Assembly: GCA_026982355.1 (NCBI GenBank)
Contig: JALSHG010000103.1
Span: forward strand, 1-45,152
Reading direction: 5' to 3'
Length of the DNA: 45,152 nt
Source: Thermodesulfovibrio sp.
Lineage (GTDB): Bacteria; Nitrospirota; Thermodesulfovibrionia; UBA6902
In this document: positions 24,272-32,152 of the stretch, piece after piece
Layout of the letters: each line of letters starts with the position of its first letter
Numbering within the stretch: the first letter of the stretch is position 1
The notes under the pieces: generated by a model
Seen by the model: only the letters and a program-made list of their open reading frames with translations
Databases searched by the model: none
What the model was told of the DNA's origin: nothing
Program-made: the position numbers and the translations under genes

Positions 24272-25633
24272 TCAGTCAAGCACGTTGTCGGCCACTTTCT
24301 TTCCGACGATCACGGGTTTTACGGTCGATGAAACAATCTCTTTTGTATTGTTGACTCTCAATTCATTAAAGAGGATGTCGAATTTCTCCCCGAGCTCTTT
24401 CATGATCGGCTCCTTGACATCAGACGGCAGGTCCCACCACTTCCGCTTTAAGGGCCCGAAGCCTTTCTTGCGGGTCTTGTAGATAAACTGCTCTTCCGTC
24501 TGGCCCTCTTTTTTCTCGTTTGCGAAGTTTTCCTTTATATACCTGTAGACCTCCTCCCTGAATGCAGGGGGCAGCGCAGGGCTGTCGTACATTATGTTCT
24601 GAAAGCCCGTCGCAAGGTGGACCTCGGAGGTGGTCGTCTCCGGAAAATGGTGAAATGCCTCGTCAGGCAACGTGGATGCGCCGTGCTGGACAGCTCCCGA
24701 CAGGCCGTATTCCTTTCTCGCCACCTCGGAGAGCTTTCTCAGTGTGTCGAAATCTATCTTCACCTGTGCAAGCGAGCCGTCCGGCAGCACAACCCCGCCG
24801 TGAGACGTGCCTGTCTGCACGCTCATCTTGCTCACGCCCTTGCCTGCCTTGAATATCTCGTTGAAACCGTCAAGATACGCCCTCAGCTCTTCGGGGGTGC
24901 TGTTCTTACCGCCTATTTCTCCTATTTCCCCGCCTATGGACACTGTAATACCCTCGGGCTCGATCCCGCGTATGTATGTTGCAAGGGCTGCGGCGGCCTC
25001 GAAATTCGGCCTCTGTTCTTCCCTGATGTCTTTCTTGTCGAGGTCTACAAGCGTGGATGTATCAAGGTCGATGTTGTAAAACTCGGCGTCAACGGCCTCC
25101 CTGATAAGCCCCCTGACATATTCCATCTCGGGCTTCGGATCGGCCATGTAGTATTTTCTTACAAGCTGGAAGTGGTCTCCCTGAATAAACACCGGGCCGG
25201 TAAAGCCTTCCTTTACCGCAGCCGCAAGCACAGCGGCGGAATACTCGAGGGGTCTCTGTTTTGTATAGCCTATCTCCGAGCGCGCTATCTCGAATATCAG
25301 CGCCCCGATGTTCTTTTCCAGGGCCTTTCTGAAAATGACCTTTGCCGTGTCATAGGTCAATCCCCTGATATTTATTGCAGGCACTGTAAAGCCGGGATAA
25401 TTCCTGCCCATCTCTTCATAGAGGGACTGGATGGACGCAGGCACGGCCCCCATCTGCTTGGCTGTCTCGATTACGAGTCTCTGCAGCGCCTTTCTCTTTT
25501 CTTCGTCGGGATTGAAAACCGCCTCGTAGATGAGCCCGTCCATAAGGGCCCTTACCGAGTCACTGTCGTCAATCTGAACCCTGCCGTTGCTGATAGTGAT
25601 GCTCTCTCTGAGTTTTGCCAGTATTTCCGCCAT
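24272..25633 (-). CDS. Class II (zinc) fructose-bisphosphate aldolase-like protein, long form
   Basis: 453 aa. The barrel shows the class II aldolase residues: FIQGDHFQL with a metal His, IGGEIGEIGG, TGTSHGGVVLPDG, and GAVQHGAST. It is about 100 residues longer than the E. coli enzyme because of an N-terminal helical extension (about 1-75) and a C-terminal tail (GFGPLKRKWW...). It resembles the long aldolase-type proteins seen in thermophilic and deltaproteobacterial lineages. Role: F1,6BP formation or cleavage, giving hexose phosphate for the inositol genes upstream on the same strand. Good start: GGAGGTAAC before the ATG. Confidence 0.85.
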   Translation of the reverse strand: MAEILAKLRESITISNGRVQIDDSDSVRALMDGLIYEAVFNPDEEKRKALQRLVIETAKQMGAVPASIQSLYEEMGRNYPGFTVPAINIRGLTYDTAKVIFRKALEKNIGALIFEIARSEIGYTKQRPLEYSAAVLAAAVKEGFTGPVFIQGDHFQLVRKYYMADPKPEMEYVRGLIREAVDAEFYNIDLDTSTLVDLDKKDIREEQRPNFEAAAALATYIRGIEPEGITVSIGGEIGEIGGKNSTPEELRAYLDGFNEIFKAGKGVSKMSVQTGTSHGGVVLPDGSLAQVKIDFDTLRKLSEVARKEYGLSGAVQHGASTLPDEAFHHFPETTTSEVHLATGFQNIMYDSPALPPAFREEVYRYIKENFANEKKEGQTEEQFIYKTRKKGFGPLKRKWWDLPSDVKEPIMKELGEKFDILFNELRVNNTKEIVSSTVKPVIVGKKVADNVLD

Positions 25634-25644
25634 GTTACCTCCTT

Positions 25645-25712
25645 TACCTTTACAGTGGCTAAAGATTACCGCCGGCAGGGCAGGCGAGCCTGCCCGTGTC
25701 TATGCGCCGTTC
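25645..25712. repeat. Palindromic repeat copy 9 (diverged)
   Basis: CCTTTACAGTGGCTAAAGA at the left, GGGCAGGCGAGCCTGCCC hairpin, then TGTCTATGCGCCGTT, a diverged AATG end. The IPCT/DIPPS gene ends in it (LNGA-stop). Confidence 0.6.
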
Positions 25713-27058
25713 AACGATACCCGTCCGTTTTCATACAGCACCTTCACTCTCCTGATATTTTCGATATTCATCAGCAGAGCGATGACAAGAAGAATCAGAA
25801 AGGGCTGATTGATCAAGGCGCCGATAAATATCAGGAACACCCTGACATCCCGTCCCATCCTGAGGTAGTGTCGGCCCTCACCGAGCTTTTTCTTCATGAA
25901 GCCGTCATACTTGTCGGCCGTGTAGCTGTTCATGAAAGCGCCTATCACGGCCATGAAACCGATAAAGAGAGTGAGAAAATCCCTGCTCTCATAATAGGCA
26001 TGCCAGGTCAGGCCGAAGAGCATGAACGCATCCGCATACCTGTCCAGCACGGCATCAAACCATCCCCCGAAATCACTTCCGCAGTGTTTCAGCCGCGCCA
26101 CCTCCCCGTCACAGCCGTCAATAACGGAAGATGCCTGGGCGATCAGTGCGCCGATAACCAGGGGTACGTACCCGCTCATAAAGAAAAACGCCGCTGCGGT
26201 CATGGAAAGGACAAAGGAGACGACCGATATCCGGTTCGGCGTGATGCGGGTCTGCACGAGATATTCTGTAAGCCTCATCGACAGGGGCCTGTTAACGTAC
26301 CTTGAAACAGGCCCGTCGGAGGATTTTTTCAGTTGCTCCATCAGGTGCCTTTCAGCCTTCCGGAAGGCGGCTTCGTCGTCTATATCTATCCAGAAGCCGT
26401 CTTCAATATCAAATGCCCTGGCCTTCCCCTCACGGGCAAGCACCCTTATCCCCCCGGATAAAGAGTCGTCGTTGTCTCGTGCAATGCTTGTCTCAATCGC
26501 TGGAAAAATCGCCGGGGAACAGAGGAATATACCGGTATCGTAAGCATTGTACCGGGCGATATGCTTTCCTATATCGATGACCCTGCCGTTCTTGACAGCG
26601 ACCTTTGTGACATCGTCTATGTCAACGAGGTTGTTTGCACTGATACGGGAGTCGGTTCCAAGTATAACCTCGCCCTTCCGCCTCCTTGCACCCTGAAGCT
26701 TCCTTATTATTTCCTCATCAAAGAGATGGTCTCCCATCAACAGCAGGAAATACTCGTTCAGCACATCCTTCGCCTTCAGCACCGATATGCCGTTTCCCTT
26801 GTCCCATTCGTCGTTTATGACATGGGTGATGTTGATATTCCTGTGCCGGCTGAGGCTGTCGAGAAACTGCCTCACCTTCTCGCCGTTATAGCCGGTCACA
26901 ACATGGAAATGCTCTATCCCGCAGTTTTTTGCGGCAAGAATCACCCGTTCAATAATGGGGAGACCCTTGAGTGGGAGGAGAGGCTTGGAATCTCCTTTGC
27001 CGGACAGTCTGCTTCCTTTGCCTGCCGCAATGATAAGGCACTTTAAAGGCTTTATCAA
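25700..27058 (-). CDS. Bifunctional inositol-1-phosphate cytidylyltransferase / CDP-alcohol phosphatidyltransferase (IPCT-DIPPS type)
   Basis: 452 aa fusion. Residues 1-240 are a sugar-nucleotidyltransferase domain ([34 protein letters not shown]). The C-terminal part is a membrane CDP-alcohol phosphatidyltransferase with motif DGCDGEVAR-x8-G-x3-D-x3-D near 318-340 and several transmembrane helices. This fusion is known from di-myo-inositol-phosphate (DIP) synthesis in thermophiles: CTP + inositol-1-P gives CDP-inositol, which is then joined to a second inositol-1-P. It starts with TTG overlapping the stop of the inositol-phosphate synthase gene (TTGA). The final residues come from a repeat. 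Alternative role: an inositol phospholipid. Confidence 0.88.
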   Translation of the reverse strand: MIKPLKCLIIAAGKGSRLSGKGDSKPLLPLKGLPIIERVILAAKNCGIEHFHVVTGYNGEKVRQFLDSLSRHRNINITHVINDEWDKGNGISVLKAKDVLNEYFLLLMGDHLFDEEIIRKLQGARRRKGEVILGTDSRISANNLVDIDDVTKVAVKNGRVIDIGKHIARYNAYDTGIFLCSPAIFPAIETSIARDNDDSLSGGIRVLAREGKARAFDIEDGFWIDIDDEAAFRKAERHLMEQLKKSSDGPVSRYVNRPLSMRLTEYLVQTRITPNRISVVSFVLSMTAAAFFFMSGYVPLVIGALIAQASSVIDGCDGEVARLKHCGSDFGGWFDAVLDRYADAFMLFGLTWHAYYESRDFLTLFIGFMAVIGAFMNSYTADKYDGFMKKKLGEGRHYLRMGRDVRVFLIFIGALINQPFLILLVIALLMNIENIRRVKVLYENGRVSLNGA

Positions 27059-28236
27059 CCTCTTCCCCTCGTGATGAGTTCCTCGGAGACCTTGCCGGCC
27101 GGTTCATCCCTGAAGCCGTTTTCAGCGACCACTCCTTCGATATCCTGACCGGCGATGAATTCCTCGGTCATCTTGTATGCTATATCATCGGTGAACTGGC
27201 GCGGCGGGTGCTTCATGAAGTAAGCGGACGGGGAATGCAGCACGCCGCCCGTGCCCCTGAGGAGTGCGAGCTTGCAGCACCTGATGGCGTCTATGGCGAC
27301 CCCGGCGGAATTCGGGGAGTCCTCCACGGACAGCCTCAGTTCGAGATTCATGGGTATGTCGCCGAAGAGTTTTCCCTCTATACGGATGAAACAGATTTTG
27401 TTGTCCTTCTGCCACGGCACATAGTCGCTGGGCCCTATGTGAATGTTTTCGGCATCAAGCTTTGTCTCGAGGATTGACTGTACGGCCTCTGTCTTTGATT
27501 TCTTCTTGGACGCCAGCCTGCTTCTGTTGAGCATATTCAGGAAATCGGTGTTCCCCCCGGTGTTCAACTGGTAGGTCCTTTCAATCTTCACGCCTCTTTT
27601 CCCGAACAGGTCGGCCAGTGTCCTGTGCGTGATTGTGGCGCCGAGCTGGGCCTTTATGTCATCGCCGATGATGGGAAGGTTCCTCTCTTTGAACCTTGCC
27701 GCCCACACAGGGTCGCTTGCAATAAATACGGGCATATTGTTTATAAAGCCGATCCCCGCCTCCAAGGCGCATTCGGCATAAAACCTGGCTGCCTGTTCAG
27801 AACCCACGGGAAGGTAGTTGAGCAGTATCTCTGCGCCTGACTCCCTGAGGGTTCCGACTATCTCCGCCTTTGACGCTTCAGGTCTTTCGCTGACGACAAA
27901 TGTAAACTTCGGGTCATAGTCCTTCATGTGTTCGGAAAAGCCGTCGAGGATTTTTCCCATCTGCACCGTCACCCCTGTCCGGGGCATGTTGTCGCAGAAG
28001 ACCGCCGTGCAATTCGGCAGGGCGAATATGGCCTCATTAACATCCTTTCCAACCTTTCTGCCGTCGATGTCGAATGCCGCCACGACTTCAATGTCATAGG
28101 GTTTGTACCCCCCGATGTCCCAGTGCATCAGCCCGATGGCATCCGCTGCGGACTTGTTCCTGTAGTACTCCATACCCTGGAGCAACGAGCTTGCACAATT
28201 ACCTACTCCTGCGATGGCAATCTTGATCTTTTCCAT
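27055..28236 (-). CDS. Inositol-3-phosphate (myo-inositol-1-phosphate) synthase
   Basis: 393 aa from the ATG at 28236 with GGAGG seven bases upstream; the open frame upstream to 28278 adds residues with no such site. It has a Rossmann start [49 protein letters not shown], the catalytic-domain segment [33 protein letters not shown] and KSKTEAVQ. It converts glucose-6-phosphate to inositol-phosphate using NAD. Prokaryotic short form. It is the first gene of an apparent operon with the IPCT/DIPPS fusion and then the aldolase-like gene. Confidence 0.93.
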   Translation of the reverse strand: MEKIKIAIAGVGNCASSLLQGMEYYRNKSAADAIGLMHWDIGGYKPYDIEVVAAFDIDGRKVGKDVNEAIFALPNCTAVFCDNMPRTGVTVQMGKILDGFSEHMKDYDPKFTFVVSERPEASKAEIVGTLRESGAEILLNYLPVGSEQAARFYAECALEAGIGFINNMPVFIASDPVWAARFKERNLPIIGDDIKAQLGATITHRTLADLFGKRGVKIERTYQLNTGGNTDFLNMLNRSRLASKKKSKTEAVQSILETKLDAENIHIGPSDYVPWQKDNKICFIRIEGKLFGDIPMNLELRLSVEDSPNSAGVAIDAIRCCKLALLRGTGGVLHSPSAYFMKHPPRQFTDDIAYKMTEEFIAGQDIEGVVAENGFRDEPAGKVSEELITRGRG

Positions 28237-28462
28237 AGCAATTCCTCCCTGGCATAGAAATTTTAAGAATAGAATCAACAGACAAAAAGATACAGTAATA
28301 AAATCATATCAGAAACCGATTAATCTATCAACTGTAAAATGACGCCGCCGGCAGCACGGAAAATTCACGGCAGGGGGGAGGGGAAAACGCACCGCAGGCG
28401 GTATTTCCCTCACGGTGAAGATCACCGCTGTCCGCGGGAAAACCAGGCGCCTGATTTTTTTC

Positions 28463-28491
28463 TTTACAGCGTTGTGCGGATATGTTATAAC
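28463..28491 (+). promoter_or_regulatory. Sigma70 promoter upstream of the molybdenum-cofactor operon
   Basis: TTTACA (28463-28468), 17-nt spacer, TATAAC (28486-28491), with an extended -10 TGT just before. Transcription would start near 28498 and run about 335 nt through a MITE-like segment and a long repeat before the ModE-like gene. Confidence 0.55.
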
Positions 28492-28514
28492 GATAATATA
28501 CGGACAAATTAATG

Positions 28515-28599
28515 CTTATTGTTGAGCCTCCTGCAAAAGTATGAAAACACAGCAGGATGTCATTCTGACCTTGTTTCAGAATCTGAAAAAAACAATAAG
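28515..28599. repeat. Small inverted-repeat element (second, unrelated family)
   Basis: 85 bp bounded by a perfect 9-bp inverted repeat CTTATTGTT (28515-28523) and AACAATAAG (28591-28599). Inside is ATTCTGACCTTGTTTCAGAAT (7-bp arms ATTCTGA/TCAGAAT), which resembles REP-type sequences common in many bacterial genomes. Only one copy is visible here. Confidence 0.5.
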
Positions 28600-28601
28600 T
28601 T

Positions 28602-28815
28602 AACCTTAATCTTGCATAAACGTGCAGGGGAGTCTGCCGGAAAACCTTTATAAAGCGATTGGATATCGGAATATGTTATTGTTGCAGGAAATAACGGAAG
28701 TGAAATTAAAAAAGACGTTGATGTGCTATGCGGAATATGTCCTGAAGGTATCGCAGATAAAGCTTTCCCGGCAGACTCCCCTGCTCCGTCGCCGGTATTT
28801 TACGCAACTGTAAGG
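28602..28815. repeat. Palindromic repeat copy 10, long form (~214 bp), opposite orientation
   Basis: Begins AACCTTAATCTTGCATAA and ends TTTTACGCAACTGTAAGG, so reversed relative to copies 2 and 6. The middle, now on the plus strand, reads MLLLQEITE, a one-base frameshift, then EIKKDVDVLCGICPEGIADK and AFPADSPA. From 28723 the frame stays open into the ModE-like gene. Confidence 0.88.
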
Positions 28816-28833
28816 CAGACAGGCGGGAAGGTG

Positions 28834-29172
28834 ATGGAGATACGCTCGAAAATATGGCTTGAGATCAACGGGGAACCGGTCTTCGGCAGCGGCAGGGAGG
28901 CCCTGCTCAGGGCTGTCGACAGGCTGGGCTCCATCAACAAAGCGGCCGGAGATATCAACTTATCGTACAGGAGGGCATTGAGCTATATACAGTCAATGGA
29001 GGAGAGGCTCGGGATCAGGCTGGTCGAGAGAAAGGCCGGAGGCCGGCACGGCGGCGGTGCGGCGCTTACCAAAGAGGCAAGGGACTTTTTACGGAAATAT
29101 ACGGCGCTTTGCAAAGGAGTAAACGAGATGATGGACAGGAGATTCAGAAAGGTCTTCGGCGGAAAAGGATAA
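28834..29172 (+). CDS. ModE-like molybdate-responsive regulator (DNA-binding domain only)
   Basis: 112 aa LysR/ModE-type winged helix: RSKIWLEINGEPVFGSGREALLRAV, SINKAAGDINLSYRRALSYIQSMEERLG and LVERKAGGRHGGGAALTKEARDFL. The family's molybdate-binding MOP domains are missing, a common truncated form. The ATG at 28834 follows GGGAAGG; the frame is open further upstream through the repeat to 28723. It precedes two molybdenum-cofactor genes, so it probably controls molybdate or cofactor genes, possibly together with the formate dehydrogenase operon (inference). Confidence 0.88.
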   Translation: MEIRSKIWLEINGEPVFGSGREALLRAVDRLGSINKAAGDINLSYRRALSYIQSMEERLGIRLVERKAGGRHGGGAALTKEARDFLRKYTALCKGVNEMMDRRFRKVFGGKG

Positions 29173-29190
29173 GGATTCCGGGGATTGATC

Positions 29191-30273
29191 ATGTGTGAGA
29201 TACGGGATGACGGGGATACCGGCAATGCCGGCACAAAAACAGTGCCGGTGGATGAAGCCGTCGGAATGGTCCTCTGCCATGACATCACGGAGATAAGACC
29301 CGGCGAGTTCAAGGGCCGTGCGTTTAAAAAGGGGCATATTGTCCGCAGGGAGGATATCGGCCGTCTCAGGCAGCTCGGGAAAGAGCGCCTCTTTATCCTT
29401 GAGATAAAAGAAGACGAGATGCATGAAAATGATGCCGCACATGCCGTTGCAAGGGCGCTTGCCGGCCCCGGCGTCCGTCCGGAGGGTGAACCGGTTGAAG
29501 GTAAAATCAATCTCGTGGCGGAGAGGGACGGGCTGCTCGAGGTCCGCCGCGATGCCCTGCTTGAATTCAACATGCTCGGTGAGGTCATGTGCGCCACACT
29601 GCACAGCAACTCGGTTGTCAGGAAGGGGCAGGTGGTCGCCGCCGCAAGGGCGATCCCCCTTGTTGTGAAGAAAGCCGTGATCGGGAAGGCGGCCGGAACA
29701 GCGGAGGCCGCCGGCGGTGTCGTAACCGTCAAGCAGATGAGAAGGCCGAAGGCCGGGATAGTGATAACCGGCAACGAGGTCTACTACGGAAGGGTCAGGG
29801 ACGCATTTGAAAAGGTCATAACCGGCAAGATAAAAAAATTCGGCGGGGAGATCACCGGTGTATATTTTGCACCGGATGACGCAGGATTCATCGAAGAGAG
29901 AATCAAGGCCCTGACGGATGCGGGGGCCGATCTGATAATAACCACGGGCGGCATGTCTGTCGACCCGGACGATGTAACAAGATTTGCCGTAAGAAACAGC
30001 GGCGCGCAGGAACTCCTGTACGGTTCGCCAGTGCTTCCGGGAGCCATGTTCCTTGTGGCATACTGCAATACCGGATCAGGCCCCGGCACGGTACCCGTTC
30101 TCGGCATACCGGCATGCGGCATGTATGCCGCGGTGACCGTGTTCGACCTCATTCTGCCGAGGATACTCGCCGGGGAGAGGATCGGCAGGAGGGAACTTGC
30201 AGAACTCGGCCACGGCGGCCTCTGCCTGAAGTGCCGGAAATGCCGTTACCCGGTGTGTCCGTTCGGTAAATGA
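29191..30273 (+). CDS. Molybdopterin-binding protein (MoCF/MogA-MoeA-like domain) with Cys-rich tail
   Basis: 360 aa. The N-terminal part (to about 170) includes VDEAVGMVLCHDITEIRPGEFKG, a MoeA-like opening, plus a linker. The MoCF-biosynth domain runs from about 185 with GIVITGNEVYYGRV, LIITTGGMSVDPDDVT and LPGAMF...PVLGIPACGMYA, the molybdopterin-binding loops. The last residues CLKCRKCRYPVCPFGK carry four cysteines in two CxxC-like pairs, not a standard part of MogA or MoeA. Likely role: molybdate insertion or cofactor handling. It ends in ATGATGATG overlap with moaA, so it is co-translated. Confidence 0.85.
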   Translation: MCEIRDDGDTGNAGTKTVPVDEAVGMVLCHDITEIRPGEFKGRAFKKGHIVRREDIGRLRQLGKERLFILEIKEDEMHENDAAHAVARALAGPGVRPEGEPVEGKINLVAERDGLLEVRRDALLEFNMLGEVMCATLHSNSVVRKGQVVAAARAIPLVVKKAVIGKAAGTAEAAGGVVTVKQMRRPKAGIVITGNEVYYGRVRDAFEKVITGKIKKFGGEITGVYFAPDDAGFIEERIKALTDAGADLIITTGGMSVDPDDVTRFAVRNSGAQELLYGSPVLPGAMFLVAYCNTGSGPGTVPVLGIPACGMYAAVTVFDLILPRILAGERIGRRELAELGHGGLCLKCRKCRYPVCPFGK

Positions 30274-31253
30274 TGATGAAGGATTCCTTCAACCGCCGCA
30301 TAGACTATCTCAGGGTATCCATCACCGACAGGTGCAACCTAAAATGCGTCTACTGCATGCCTTCCGGGGGGCTGAGGCACCTGAAGGAAAACGAGGTGCT
30401 GACCGATGCGGAGATCGTGAGGATTGTGCGGATAGCGTGCGGGCAGGGGCTCAGGAAGGTGCGCATTACCGGCGGCGAACCCCTCATGAGAAAAAATATC
30501 ACCGGGCTGGTCTCCTCGATCAAGGAGACCGGGGTTCACGACCTTGCCCTCACCACCAACGGGATCATGTTATCCGGGCTTGCGGGAGAACTTAAAAAGG
30601 CGGGCCTTGACCGCGTCAATATCAGCCTTGACACAATGGACCCCGCCAGGTACAGGGCGATCACAAACGGCGGCAGCCTTGACCGCGTGTGGAAGGCCGT
30701 TGAGGATGCCGGCAGGGCCGGGCTTTCACCCGTGAAGATAAATGTGGTCCCTGTGCGCGGCCTGAATGACGACGAGATACCCGCCTTTGCATCCCTTACG
30801 TTTGAAAATGATTATCACATAAGATTCATTGAGTTCATGCCGGCCGCCCGTGACGGGACATGGAGAAGAGACAGGTGCGTCAGCTCCGCTGAAGTCATGG
30901 AAAGGATATCAGCGCTCGGCGCCCTGCAGCGCCTTGAGTTCAGGGGCAGGGGACCTTCAAGGAATTTCAGGATAAAGGGGGCCAGAGGTGTCATCGGCAT
31001 CATCAGCCCCCTGAGCGACCATTTCTGCGCATTCTGCAACAGGCTGAGGCTTACCGCCGACGGCAAGATCAGGCCCTGTCTTTTTTCAGGGATTAAAGTC
31101 GATATGAGAACACCCATGAGAAACGGGGCGTCCGACAGGGAGATGGAAAAGCTGTTTTGCAAAGCGGTTAAGCTAAAGCCGCAGAAACATTTACTCAATG
31201 AAAATACCATCTCCCCCGGCCGTTTAAGGGCCATGTCAGAAATCGGGGGGTAA
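30270..31253 (+). CDS. moaA: GTP 3',8-cyclase (molybdenum cofactor biosynthesis protein A)
   Basis: 327 aa radical SAM enzyme that starts molybdopterin synthesis from GTP. The SAM cluster is in TDRCNLKCVYCMPSGG (Cys22, 26, 29). The second 4Fe-4S cluster is in HFCAFCNRLRLTADGKIRPC (Cys253, 256, 270). VRITGGEPLMRKN binds SAM. The normal C-terminal GG (EIGG) needed for activity is present. Three consecutive ATG codons at 30270-30278 make the exact start ambiguous. Last gene of the ModE-MoCF-moaA operon; an intrinsic-terminator-like hairpin follows. Confidence 0.96.
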   Translation: MMMKDSFNRRIDYLRVSITDRCNLKCVYCMPSGGLRHLKENEVLTDAEIVRIVRIACGQGLRKVRITGGEPLMRKNITGLVSSIKETGVHDLALTTNGIMLSGLAGELKKAGLDRVNISLDTMDPARYRAITNGGSLDRVWKAVEDAGRAGLSPVKINVVPVRGLNDDEIPAFASLTFENDYHIRFIEFMPAARDGTWRRDRCVSSAEVMERISALGALQRLEFRGRGPSRNFRIKGARGVIGIISPLSDHFCAFCNRLRLTADGKIRPCLFSGIKVDMRTPMRNGASDREMEKLFCKAVKLKPQKHLLNENTISPGRLRAMSEIGG

Positions 31254-31296
31254 TCTCCGAGCCGGCCCGAGCATCCGTTGAAACCTGATTTATCCC

Positions 31297-31319
31297 GGCT
31301 ATAAGTTTTTCTTATAGCC
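31297..31319 (+). terminator. Hairpin terminator after moaA
   Basis: Perfect 9-bp stem GGCTATAAG / CTTATAGCC with a T5 loop, 43 nt after the moaA stop. The following AAGATTTTC is only weakly U-rich. Confidence 0.55.
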
Positions 31320-31330
31320 AAGATTTTCTA

Positions 31331-31359
31331 TTTACAAAAAGATTCTTTTTTGATAGTAT
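31331..31359 (+). promoter_or_regulatory. Sigma70 promoter for a leaderless TPR gene
   Basis: TTTACA (31331-31336), 17-nt spacer, TAGTAT (31354-31359). The expected start of transcription (about 31366) coincides with the ATG at 31367, and there is no ribosome binding site, so the mRNA would be leaderless. Confidence 0.6.
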
Positions 31360-31366
31360 TCTTTAC

Positions 31367-32008
31367 ATGCATCTGAAGGCCGTCCGCAGATATTTTTTGA
31401 TTTTCTTCCTGTCCGGGGCGCTGATTCCGATCAACTCCCTTGCGCAGAAACCGACTGCCGGGACATTCCTCGAGTTAGGTCTGAAGCATAATGAAAACGC
31501 AGAATATGCCGAGGCCATAGACGCGCTCAAGTACGCAATCAAGCTCAGGCCCAAATATGCAAGGGCGTATTATCATCTCGGCCAGGCGTATTTCGGTCTC
31601 CGCAGGTATACCGAGGCCCTTGATGCATACAGAAAGGCGGCAAAGATAAATCCCAGGTATGTGGATGCGCTCTTTGCCCGCGGCGTGCTGGCCACCATGC
31701 TCAGCAAATACGATGAGGCTATCGCCTCGTTCAAAAAAGTCATCAAGCTCAGTCCGAAACACGCAAAGGCGTATTTCGCACTGGGCAATGTATACAGTGA
31801 AAAGGAAAATTACCAGCAGGCCGTTAAATTCTACAGAAAGGCCGTACAGCTCAGGCCCCGCGATGCAGCCGCGCGCTACAACCTCGGTGTCTCCTACATG
31901 CAGTTGCGGAAGCAGTTGTTATCGCTGGCAAAGAGGGAATACAACGTCCTCAGGAAACTCGACAAAGACCTTGCCGAAGACCTGGGGGAGAAGATAAAGC
32001 TTAATTGA
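31367..32008 (+). CDS. Exported TPR-repeat protein
   Basis: 213 aa. An N-terminal signal peptide (basic MHLKAVRRYF, hydrophobic LIFFLSGALIP, cleavage near SLAQ-K) suggests export to the periplasm. At least four consecutive TPR units follow (about 35-68, 69-102, 103-136, 137-170), each with the A-x-Y-x-L-G / Y-x-x-A consensus (YARAYYHLGQAY, YVDALFARGVLA, HAKAYFALGNVY, DAAARYNLGVSY). A scaffold protein; no partner can be named. It has its own promoter and is convergent with comEC. Confidence 0.9.
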   Translation: MHLKAVRRYFLIFFLSGALIPINSLAQKPTAGTFLELGLKHNENAEYAEAIDALKYAIKLRPKYARAYYHLGQAYFGLRRYTEALDAYRKAAKINPRYVDALFARGVLATMLSKYDEAIASFKKVIKLSPKHAKAYFALGNVYSEKENYQQAVKFYRKAVQLRPRDAAARYNLGVSYMQLRKQLLSLAKREYNVLRKLDKDLAEDLGEKIKLN

Positions 32009-32067
32009 ACCTTACAGTACAGTTGCATAAGCAGGCAGGCGGTGTTTTATGCAACCGTCCGCAAGGT
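32008..32067. repeat. Palindromic repeat copy 11 (short form)
   Basis: AACCTTACAG, TACAGTTGCATAAGC, inner GGCAGGCGGTGTTTTATGC and an end resembling AACCGTCCGCAAGGT. Starts two bases after the TPR stop region and lies between two convergent genes. Confidence 0.72.
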
Positions 32068-32152
32068 GAGCCCGGCCTGGTTCAGGGTTGAAATGTTCAC
32101 GGTCCGGCGGACGGAGAACCCTGGGGCATATAAGACGACCAGCCGTTTAGCC

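Noticed and set aside
24617-26305. 562-aa plus-strand ORF over the aldolase and IPCT/DIPPS genes
   Set aside because: It is antisense to two well-supported genes; its composition (His, Pro and Cys rich) is that of a shadow frame.
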